In this document: positions 46,157 through 54,925 of the stretch, piece after piece
Layout of the letters: each line of letters opens with the position of its first letter
How positions within the stretch are numbered: the stretch's first letter is position 1
Source: Epinephelus fuscoguttatus
Lineage: Eukaryota; Chordata; Actinopteri; Perciformes; Serranidae
Direction: 5' to 3'
Assembly: GCF_011397635.1 (NCBI RefSeq)
Contig: NC_064757.1
Coordinates: forward strand, 31,759,339-31,823,338
DNA length: 64,000 nt
Notes under the pieces: model-generated
Seen by the model: the letters and a program-made list of their open reading frames with translations, nothing else
Told to the model about the DNA's origin: nothing
The model's database searches: none
Position numbers and translations under genes: made by a program

Positions 46157-46450
46157 ACCAGTGGTCCAGATTTCTCCTTCGTCATTATTTAAAGGTCCAC
46201 GCAGATTGATAAATTCAGCATCATACTTGCCTTTGGCCATGTCGTTGAGCCAAAGGCTCTGTTAAGTAGCCGTTTGTTAGTCGATTCTGAATGGACCGCA
46301 GGTGACTCACAAACGTGTCAAGTTTGTAAAAAACACACTTTATTTTATTTATTTTTACAGTACAGTGAATAGACGAGTGACTACTGGATATCTACTTGAC
46401 AGAGACTTCAAACTGCCTCAATGACACAGGCAAACGCAAGTATGACGCTG
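46157..46450. mobile_element. hAT-like element, family H1, rearranged copy
   Basis: Shares 'gtccagatttctccttcgtc', 'catacttgcctttggccatg tcgttgagcc' and 'gtgactcacaaacgtgtcaa gtttgtaaaaaacacacttt' with 5059-5372. An inverted partial repeat of the interior follows at about 46385-46450, so the copy is a rearranged mirror form. Confidence 0.55.
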
Positions 46451-46743
46451 AATGTATAGTCATGTTATATGACTAACATCAGTGTCTTAGAGTATTTTGT
46501 ATCTAAAATGAGTGTTTTTATCATTGCCTGAAATCATGATAAAAGTTACATAAATTAGATACATCAAATTATGGTAGCACTTTGGATAGTCTGACATTAA
46601 CATTTCAATAGCTCATTACTTGAGATTCAACAGTTCAACTGTTTGGCTTTGTCTGTAGATGTTTAATAGATTACCTGTAGACTTTGTGACTATTTGTGAG
46701 CATACTTACATCTTCCCAGATTCATTGGGTTTGATAATTTGAG

Positions 46744-46930
46744 ATGTGTCGGATTTAGTGCCATCTAGTGGTGAGGATGCAAACTGCAACCAGTTAAAAC
46801 TCCCATGCGCCAAGTTTGAGCTCCCAGTTCGAATTCCTTCAGAGTTTTTTGCTTAGTAGGTTTTTACCAGGAGCCAAATTGTTTGTAGACATTTCCTCCT
46901 CCAAAACAAACAGACCAGGGGTCTCATTTA
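46744..46930. mobile_element. MITE, family M1, left part
   Basis: 'gatgtgtcggatttagtgcc atctagtggtgaggatgcaa actgcaaccagttaaaactc' and 'tttttaccaggagccaaatt' match M1. A matching right terminus ('tccccctaaatcctcacaat tgacctttaaa') occurs at 47930-47966. This may be one copy split by 1 kb of later insertions. Confidence 0.55.
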
Positions 46931-47519
46931 TAAAACAGTGCGTAGGACCCATGCTAAAGAATGTACGTACAGACAAAAGCCAAAATGGTGTGTGCCAAAA
47001 AATATTTCACAATTTCTACAACCACCTCACCATCTGCATCACCAATTTCCCATCTTCAAATTGTTTGTAAGCATGGGTCAAAGTTTCTCCCATCAAGTCT
47101 GTTTCTATAGATCACAAATTTTACGTGGGAAGTGGCGTACACCTCTTTCGGGCCTTGTTTTGTGCATACCCAGTGTTTATAAATGAGGTTAATAGGTTGA
47201 GTGAACTGAGAATATGCAGGTTTGTTCATGAATTGTCACATTTATTCTACAGATAGGCTAACATGTTTAACATCTATAGAATAAAGCAAAACAGCTGAAT
47301 TGTTGAATCTCAAATAATAAGCTGTTCAGATGTTATGAAAACTATCTACTTGTAGGCGGACCATCCAGATAAAGAGTTTCCATAGCAACAATTTTATTGT
47401 CGATTACTCAGCTGATTTTTTTTTCCATTACTCATTACTGTTAATAACATTAACATTGAGTCCATGAATGGCTCCTTTGTTGTTTGTGGTTGCTGTCAGC
47501 CGGTGGCAAGTAACAGACA

Positions 47520-47660
47520 GCTGTTTCCAAAAATGGGGTGGGGTGGGGGGGGGGGCTTAATTTTTTTTAAGCACCATTGAGGGACTTTTTTTTAAGTTTT
47601 ATCATAGGGGAGGACATACTGCTTTAAATGGTTGCGTTTTGTATTTATTTTACACCTGAT
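47520..47660. repeat. R1 repeat fragment with G-run
   Basis: 'aaaaatggggtggggtgggg' then more G, followed by 'cttaattttttttaagcacc attgagggac' and 'ggaggacatactgctttaaa tggttgcgttttgtatttat'. The order matches the left part of R1 at 8650-8820. Confidence 0.45.
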
Positions 47661-47689
47661 TTTTTTAATAAGATGCAGAATAAAGTGTC

Positions 47690-47912
47690 CCAGCTGACAT
47701 TGGGCGAGAGGCGGGGTACACTCTAGACAGGTCGCCAGACTATCACAGGGCTGACACATAGAGACAGACAACCATTCACACTCACATTTCTGGGCAACAT
47801 CAATAAACCTGCATGTCTGCACATAAATAAACCCCTCACAACAGAGTTCCAACCAGGAACCGTCTTGCTTTGAGGCGACAGTGCTAACCACTGCACCACC
47901 ATGCCACATATC
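47690..47912 (-). mobile_element. tRNA-derived SINE, copy 1 (-)
   Basis: Read on the minus strand, the head is 'ggcatggtggtgcagtggtt agcactgtcgcctcaaagca' with a decayed B box, and the tail ends 'gtacccc gcctctcgcccaatgtcagc tggg'. This family is common in fish. It sits in the copy A 5' intron. Confidence 0.7.
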
Positions 47913-48085
47913 ATATTCAGTTTCTGCCAATATATCCCCCTAAATCCTCACAATTGACCTTTAAATGGGCAGCGCCCGTGACTCCTGACAAACTCGATCA
48001 GAACATGGCTCAGTCCAGAGACCTAGATGGCCTCTCGAAGTCTGTTGTTGTCTCCATCCGTAACTGCTCATCCTGTTTGAGGTTG

Positions 48086-48325
48086 TGGGGGGGGGCTGGA
48101 GCCTGTCCCAGCTGACATTGGGCGGGAGGCGGGGCACACCCTGGACAGGTCGCCAGACTATTAGACAGACAATCATTCACATCTACAGGCAATTTAGAGT
48201 CAAGCTGGAGCACCCAGAGAAAACCCACGCTGACATGGAAAGAACATGCAAACTCCGCACAGAGGGGCTCTCCCACTCTGGGTTCAAACCAGGAAGGCAA
48301 CAGTGCTAACCAACCCACCACCAAA
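48086..48325 (-). mobile_element. tRNA-derived SINE, copy 2 (-)
   Basis: The same family as 47690-47912. The shared tail 'cagctgacattgggcgggag gcggggcacaccctggacag gtcgccagacta' lies at its left edge. 'catgcaaactccgcacagag' and a head-proximal 'ggttcaaaccagga' lie near 48280. Confidence 0.7.
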
Positions 48326-48599
48326 CCCTTTAAAAACAAGAACAAGTTGGAAAAAAAGTGGTCAAGTTGTGCTGTAAGATCACTGGTGTTACTTTTAATA
48401 ACCTACAGCATCTGTATTAAGAGAGGGTCACCTCTAACGCTCGGTCTATTGTCTCAGACTCTCACCATCCCCTCTATGTTCAGTTTCAGATGTTTCCATC
48501 AGGGTAGAGGTTTTGCCTCCCTAAGTGTTACAGATTGTCCTTTGTCCTGTCTGCTATCGCTTATCGTAACCAGCAGTGACCACTAAATGTCCATGATTT

Positions 48600-48726
48600 A
48601 CCCCTCACAGTGTGTGGAACTGGATTCTGTGTGTTATGTATTGAACTGTCTGTTTTGTTTTACTTATGATTACTGTCTGTATCTGTAATTGCCCCTCAGG
48701 GACACAAAAGTTTTACCTTACCTTAC
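48600..48726 (+). repeat. LINE 3' tail
   Basis: 'tgtctgtatctgtaattgcc cctcagggacacaaaagttt taccttaccttacc' is a recognisable fish LINE/SINE 3' end with a short (TTACC)n tail. The preceding 200 bp may be the body of the same element. Confidence 0.5.
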
Positions 48727-48789
48727 CTAAAACAGTTTGTACTAACTAACTAGTATGCACGACAAAAGAGTGAAAAACCAAGGTTTTTC

Positions 48790-49075
48790 TCAATTTCAGG
48801 ATTTAAATGTCAAGCATCAAAGGATATACTTTTACAATCTCACAACTAATTTATGGTGGAGGGAGGGCCATGTATTTCCCCCAAGGAAAATCAATCAGGG
48901 AGGCTTACAAATGTAGCTTAGGAGTGGGTCAAAAAGAAAAAGAAAAGACAAGGTCACATCCCAGCCACTTCCCTCCTCTGATAAGTAAAGAACAGTCCCT
49001 TATTATGAGATCCTCATCTCCTCTTTCTGATAAGGATTCCTATTATGGGAAGTCATAATTATAAAAAAAATGCAA
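48790..49075. repeat. R1 repeat, right part
   Basis: 'taatttatggtggagggagg gccatgtatttcccccaagg' and 'ctgataagtaaagaacagtc ccttattatgag' match R1 at 8930-9120. It may be the other half of the piece at 47520-47660, split by the SINE insertions. Confidence 0.45.
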
Positions 49076-49352
49076 TAATTAATCAATCTGTTTGCTAGTT
49101 AACATTAATTTGTCCAGTTTTACCTTTAAATTCAGACTTTTGTTAACTAAAAAATGACTCGTGTCTGTGTCTGAAGGGAACCCGCTCAGTACATCAGTAG
49201 AAAACAGGTGTGGCAGTGTTAGGACACAACAACAGGACCTCGAGGTTTCAGGATGGAGACGACAATGAACATTATGTTCCGGTACACGTCAACAACAAAG
49301 TTCCCAACAAAGCAAACTGGGATTATTTATGAACACAGACCATACTACTGAC

Positions 49353-49450
49353 CTTGTGTTGACTTAGTTTAATATGACCTGCCCGCTGCCACCGCCCTTT
49401 ATTTCGTTAAAAGATGGCGTCAGGTAGCCTACATGTGGAGTTTAATTAAG
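49353..49450 (-). other. prnp: Candidate first exon 1 of prion copy A (homologous to copy B)
   Basis: On the minus strand it ends AACACAAG|GTCAGTAG at 49353, matching the copy B donor GGACAAG|GTCAGTAA. The upstream CACCGCC and TTTCGTTA blocks (plus-strand sense) are also shared with copy B. A weak TATA-like TTTATTATAG lies about 115 bp upstream of the donor, comparable with copy B. Confidence 0.5.
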
Positions 49451-49595
49451 ATAACCTACATGCTATAATAAAGCTAGCTCTGAGCTGTGGTTTTTATTAG
49501 AGGCAGAGATGGTCGCGTGAGGTAAAAACATTTTATTTCCTACCAGCATTAAAATACAGAGGGTGCGCTTACTTTAACTAAAGGACAGGTCTTAC

Positions 49596-49700
49596 CTTGT
49601 GTTGCCTGTTTGGACGCTGTTTCTCGTGTTATTCTAACTTGAGTGTCCCGGGTTGTGTTTGAGGCTGGGATATTATGGATGAATGTGTTTCTACCGTCTC
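49596..49700 (-). other. prnp: Candidate alternative first exon of prion copy A
   Basis: The minus-strand donor CAACACAAG|GTAAGACC at 49596 is stronger than the one at 49353. Upstream sequence is GC-richer, with a CRE-like tgacgtaa at 49728 and no TATA box. Copy A may thus have a second, housekeeping-type promoter that copy B lacks. Confidence 0.4.
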
Positions 49701-49879
49701 TAGTTTGGAGACTGGATCGTTTCAAATGACGTAAGGCGGCACGAGGGATGCGGGTCGCCTAGAAACAGAGGGCAGGGGCGGGGTCTCACTTGACTCATTT
49801 CCCAGCATCTTCAATCTGATGTGGACTTCATACGGAAAATCACTGCACGTAAATGAAACGCATTTAGTTTAATGGAAAA

Positions 49880-50280
49880 TATCACAGGTGGAAAAAAGGA
49901 ACATTTGCATAAGTACTGCACTTAATTGCAATTATGAAGTACTTTTATACAACAGATTTCAGAGGGATATTCTTTTACCTCCACTACCTTGAACTAAACT
50001 AAATACTTTGTAGATAAAACAAACAAAACACATTAACCTTTTTAAAATATGATGCAAAGCAGTAGAAAATTCAGATTACACATTTAACTGCTGCTTACAT
50101 GTTAATGTACAGTGTAATAACGAGCTGATATCTAAAGGGGACATTCTGTACATTGTGTACTTGAGGTAAGTTAGTGCTGATAATGCCTCTGTTAACTTGT
50201 AATGAGCCTTTTTATTTATTGTGGTGTTGTGGAAGAGCTACTTTTATTTAAATTAAGTATCTAAATACTTCTTCCACACT
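49880..50280 (+). repeat. Teleost 'GTACTT' repeat, copy 5 (+)
   Basis: 'aagtactgcacttaattgca', 'gaagtacttttatacaacag atttcagagggat' and 'gtatctaaatacttcttcca cac' are in the canonical order. It lies immediately upstream of the copy A promoter. Confidence 0.6.
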
Positions 50281-50379
50281 AAAAGGCACTAATATCTGAG
50301 TATACAGTGACTAAATCATACATGTCATATTTGTCTGCCTAAGTTTAAAGTACAAGACAGGTAGTGTGGGGTATTTTAT

Positions 50380-51122
50380 CTATTGACACATTTGACATTT
50401 ATTTTTTAGGTTATATGTTGGGAAACCTTGGGTCCTGGCATTCATGTGGAGGCAACTTGACGTGCTCCACCCACCTGAACGGCATTGAAGACAAAATAAA
50501 CCCCTTCATGGCTACAGCATGGTCGATGGCAGTGACCCCCCAGCAGGACAATGCACCATGTCACACCACAAAAACTGCTCAAGAATGACCCGAGGAACAG
50601 GACAAAGAGCTCAAGGTGTTGACCTGGCCTCCAAATACCCAAGATCCCAACCTGATCATCCTTCTTGGACCGGACTTGGCTCTGACCAGTCAAGGCATGA
50701 GCACAGGACCTCTAGGGGGGTGTCCTTTGGTGCCTGGCACCAGGGCGTTGGCTTCAGATCTTTTGGGTCCTGTGGGTTTGAGGTGGGGAAACAGCATGTC
50801 CCACAGATGTTTGATCAGACTGGGATTTGGGGAATTTGGAGGCCAGGTCAATGCCTTGAGGTCTCTGTCATGTTCCTCGGGTCATTCGTGAGCAGTTTTT
50901 GTGGTGTGACATGGTGCATTGTCCTGCTGGGGGGCCAATGCTACTGGGGAGTGCTGCTGCCATGAGGGGGGGTGCCTGGTCTGCACTGATGTTTAAGTGT
51001 GTGGGGCGTGTCAGGAGGTATCCGCATGAATGTCAGCAGAACAGAACACTGCATTGTAACAAGATGGTCAATGTTGTTCTCGTCACCTGTCAGTGGTTTT
51101 AATGTTTTGACTGATAGGTGTA
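50380..51122. mobile_element. Tc1-like transposon remnants, head-to-head
   Basis: A plus-strand frame near 50520 reads QQDNAPCHTTKTAQE, the conserved catalytic-domain segment of Tc1/mariner transposases, followed by VLTWPPN. The same DNA block recurs inverted near 50890-50935 ('tgcattgtcctgctgggggg'). The right edge 'ttttaatgttttgactgata ggtgta' is a typical end of such fish elements. Two truncated copies therefore face each other. Neither is functional. Confidence 0.65.
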
Positions 51123-51233
51123 TGTACTTGCAGATCTAAAGACATAAAGAATACTGTGGGTTTAAAGCAGTTAAACAGCATAACTTAAGACCTTCTTTCC
51201 TCATTATTTTTTAAACAGTGTGTTGCTATAGAG

Positions 51234-51925
51234 CAGGGGTGTCAAACATATGGCCCGAGGGCCAAAACCGGCCCGCCCAAGGGTCCAATCCGACCCCCTA
51301 GATGACTTTGCTCATCTAATACTGACGCATTTGTGAAGGCTAAGAGGTGCAGCTTTCAGGAACAAGTCAAATAAGTATCTTACACCATGTAAAATGCTGC
51401 TTCAAAGGCTTTTCCACCCTGACCAGAAGACAGCTCTCTGAAAATACAATAAATACTTACTGTGGTCATATTTAAAGATATTGATTATTGTGCAAAATAT
51501 TGTCAACCAGCAGCTCCAGTACAAAAGACTCAGTGTCAGACTTCTATTTTAAAATACTTTTGGTGGAACGCTGTAGTTAAGGTACAGCCAAATCTTTAGA
51601 TAAGTGGGAGACAGGGGATGACTTAACCTGCTTTTTAATAGCTTCCACTTAACTTTTGTTTGGTGATGCCAGCATTACTGCAAAAGAGTAGAATTATATG
51701 GGAAAATGTAATGACAGCAAGCCATAGACTGAATGTGGAAAAACTGAGACATATTGTTGTAATCGCCCTTTTTTGTTAAGATATTTCAAGCTGTTCATCA
51801 TCTGCTATTAAACAGATACATATCTTTAAAATGTACTCTTACTTCTTTACACTAAAAGAAAATGAAAAATGGCTGAATAATATATATAATAAGGCCCATG
51901 AACTAGAATGAGTTTGACACCTCTG
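51234..51925. mobile_element. hAT-type nonautonomous transposon with 8-bp TSD
   Basis: Starts CAGGGGTGTCAAACATATGG and ends GAGTTTGACACCTCTG. The flanking octamers are CTATAGAG (51226-51233) and CTATAGAA (51926-51933), a 7-of-8 target duplication. The 692-bp interior is noncoding. Its ends and duplication length are classical for hAT. Confidence 0.85.
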
Positions 51926-52089
51926 CTATAGAATTTTCTTTAACTATTTTATATTGTGAAAAAAGATATACATTATCAAATTGGGAGACATTCCAGTACA
52001 CTATTTTTAAGTTGTTTAGGAGACCAGACATTCTTTAAGGGATCTATTAATCTGTCATACGAAAAATGTGGCCATGACCGTCGTCATTT

Positions 52090-52310
52090 CAGTTTGTGTC
52101 TTGTATTGTTCTGTCTGTACTTTTTGTTGTTGTTTGTACTTTGCACTGTCACTTGTTCTTGTTGCTGAGTCTTTTGTATTTTAAGGCCCAGCTAGGGACA
52201 GGCATTGCAAATTAGTTTAGGCTATAAATACTGCGGTGTGTCGCACTGATGTATGCTACATACTTGTCCCTATACAAATAAACATTAAATAAATAAAATA
52301 AATTCATATA
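52090..52310 (+). repeat. LINE 3' end
   Basis: 'aggcccagctagggacaggc attgcaaattagtttaggct ataaatactgcgg' then 'cttgtccctatacaaataaa cattaaataaataaaataaa' is a 3' LINE tail frequent in fish. Confidence 0.6.
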
Positions 52311-52839
52311 GGATCCAGTTTGACCATTATGTTTCACAGTGTTGTAAAAAATATCAGATACTAATAGAAAGAGTCCCAAGACTTCAGTTATTCAAGGGGC
52401 AAAGATTTTAAACATTACAAAACTTAATCTGCCACATCCGTAGTTTTTTTTTTTGTTTTGTTTTTCATTTTATTTTCGACACAACTTTCAGGTACACATT
52501 AAGTAATAACTGCTGTCAATATCACAACACATGTAGATATCAGGGCAATGACAGTTAAATAAGCAAAACAGCGTAATAACAAAAACATTTTTTTTAACAA
52601 AAACTGTCTGACCTTATCTTAATGACATCATACCTCATATAACACAGCTCCACTGTCATGACAAAGACAGTTACAGACATAAAGAAGTAGCACAACTTCC
52701 CCGTCCCCATGGGTCTTTCTCCAAATTCTACTATACATGTATAAAGTTTCTCAAACGTGCATTATAGGTTAAAAATCAAGACTAAATATAAATACAAATT
52801 CATACAATTTTTCTAGCAAAGATCTGTAGGGTTTTTAAA

Positions 52840-54200
52840 TAATTTAACTATTTATTTTTGTAACCTAATGACAAAAACTCCACTTCTTGCATTATGGTGT
52901 GTGCATATTTTAATTTGCAGAGACCCTCAGAAAAGACGAGTGCTACATACCAAAGCTTACACTTCCAAGTATACAAAATGCCAGTTTCATTCATTTTTAA
53001 TGTAAATTGTGAAATGAGACTCTCTGACACGAGGCAGACTACAGTAAATCTTTTAGCCATTTGCTGTTAGACTCAACGGCTCTCATTTGCTTGAGTCTCT
53101 GGCGTTAATATGTTTCTGTCATAAAAGCAGAGAGTGCAAGGCATTTTCACAGACATTAATGGGCTCTTGAAAGGTATGGTTCAGTGCACTCTTACATTCT
53201 TGAATGCAGCTGACTCCACCTGTTTGCCATTGAAAGTCCGATGTTAAAGTTTCTGGGATCAATAATTCTGTGAACCCAGAACCTCATGTTTCTTAAAATA
53301 AAAAGCAGACATGTTTAATACATCAGAGCAAATAAGCCACTAATAATGAGTTATATGTTGTTGTAATAGTTGCTTTCTTAGGATGATAATGCAACATTTT
53401 CATATTAATATATTGTTTTACTACTCTTATGCTTACAATGTAAAACTTCTCTTGTCTAAAGCATTAATATTATTAATACTCTAATATTCACTGCATACTT
53501 TAATATAATGTGCACTCCTTGCCTCTTTGGACTATCCTTGTACCATCTTGTCTCCAACATCAGCCCCCTCAAATTAACACAATTAGTATATATCATCTCT
53601 GTTATTGCAGAGCTGTTTATTTACACAGATCATCGCCATGACAGAGCCTGGACCAACCCCAGGGTGTAAACTAATCCACTAAGCCACTGACACTGGACGG
53701 TTGGCTTGAATAAATAAAACAAGACTCAGTCTCCTGCTACAGTATACGCATGGGCCTGTGGGGCTGTTTTTAGGCACAGTGGTGCTTTTAGCTAAATGCT
53801 AATGTTAGCATGCTAAAGTCAGCTGATTGGAACTAAAGACAAAGTTAGAATGAGACTGAGGATGTTGTTCGTTTTGAAGGTATTTGGTCATGAACCAAAG
53901 CTTTGGACAAATAAACTAACTGATGATGGCAAGAAATGAAAAATCAGGAGAGTTATTACAATTCATTATGACAATCTTTCCAAAGTGCTGACCTTGTGTC
54001 ATCAGGATTCATCCCCCATGAATATCACTACAAAATCTCATGGCAATTCATCCAGTAGTTGTTGAGATAATTTCAGTCTGGACTGAGGTGGTGGACCAAC
54101 CAACTGCTACTTTCATTTCTAGAGCCACGCTGCTTACTTAATATCTTTAACATATTCTTTGTTGTACACCATGTTTCTATATTTGTCCATTTCACTTTAA
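52840..54200 (-). other. prnp: Distal 3' UTR of prion copy B (probable)
   Basis: Sequence blocks corresponding to the copy A 3' UTR resume on the far side of the inserted transposon (for example 'aatatctttaacatattctt' at about 54140). A minus-strand AATAAA lies at about 52851. I infer that the copy B transcript runs through the transposon to here, but an earlier end is possible. Confidence 0.4.
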
Positions 54201-54907
54201 GGGTGCTTTCACACCTGCCTTGTTTGGTTCGGTTCAATCAAACTCAAGTTCATTTGCCCCCTTAGCACAGTTGGTTTGAGCAGGTATGAACACAGCCATC
54301 GCACTCAGGTGCGCACCAGAACAACCAGACCGAGACCTTCTTGAAGAGGTGGTCTTGGTCCGGTTACAAACCAACTTTGGTGCAGTTCGTTGGTGGTGAG
54401 AACGTGTTCCGACCTCTATCTGAACCAACTGCAATTGCACTATGCTTTGTTTGGGTTAAACATGAGTATGTTAAAGTCCTGGAGGATTATTAATATGCAC
54501 CTCCTCCTGTACTGCCTTAATATGCGCATTCAGCACATCCAATGCATCAAAACATTGTTTTCTAGTTGCAATCATGCCTCGTTTTCAAACTGTATGGTTT
54601 GACTAAAATGAAAAATGCAAGTAATATAATACACGATGAAATCAACCTGCGTAGTTGTCCTTCCATTGGGACATTAAAAAGTGTCGCAAGTGTACTCTTC
54701 TTCAACATTTTGTTTACTTCCTGGATTTTTCCCGCATGGAAATTCTGACAAATAAAGAGCAGCTTTCTTGCACAAAGCATTTTATCTGGTCTGCTTGTTA
54801 ATGCTGCTGTGAGAACACGAACCAACTCTAGGCAATTATGCAACTTTATGACAAAATTAGTCCCTGATTCCGACCAAAGCAAGACAACTCTAGGTCTGAA
54901 AGCACCC
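54201..54907. mobile_element. TIR transposon abutting the copy B stop codon (PIF/Harbinger-like ends)
   Basis: Starts GGGTGCTTTCACACCTG and ends, inverted, at AGGTCTGAAAGCACCC. It is flanked on both sides by TAA (54198-54200 and 54908-54910), a 3-bp TWA duplication as made by PIF/Harbinger transposases. The 707-bp interior has no transposase frame, so it is nonautonomous. Its edge is 18 bp from the terminal base of the copy B stop codon, and copy A has no such insertion. Confidence 0.8.
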
Positions 54908-54925
54908 TAACTGTCACTGAAGGCC

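Larger units (their letters stand above)
45396..49352 (-). other. prnp: 5' intron of prion gene copy A
   Basis: About 4 kb between the coding-exon acceptor (45396-45397) and the donor homologous to that of copy B (49352/49353). Most of its length is accounted for by repeats listed separately: LINE tails, H1, M1, two SINEs and R1. The equivalent intron in copy B is about 0.8 kb and nearly free of them. Confidence 0.55.

Noticed and set aside
54234-54882. Open frames of 68-106 codons beside prion copy B
   Set aside because: They lie inside the TIR transposon at 54201-54907 and show no transposase or other domain.
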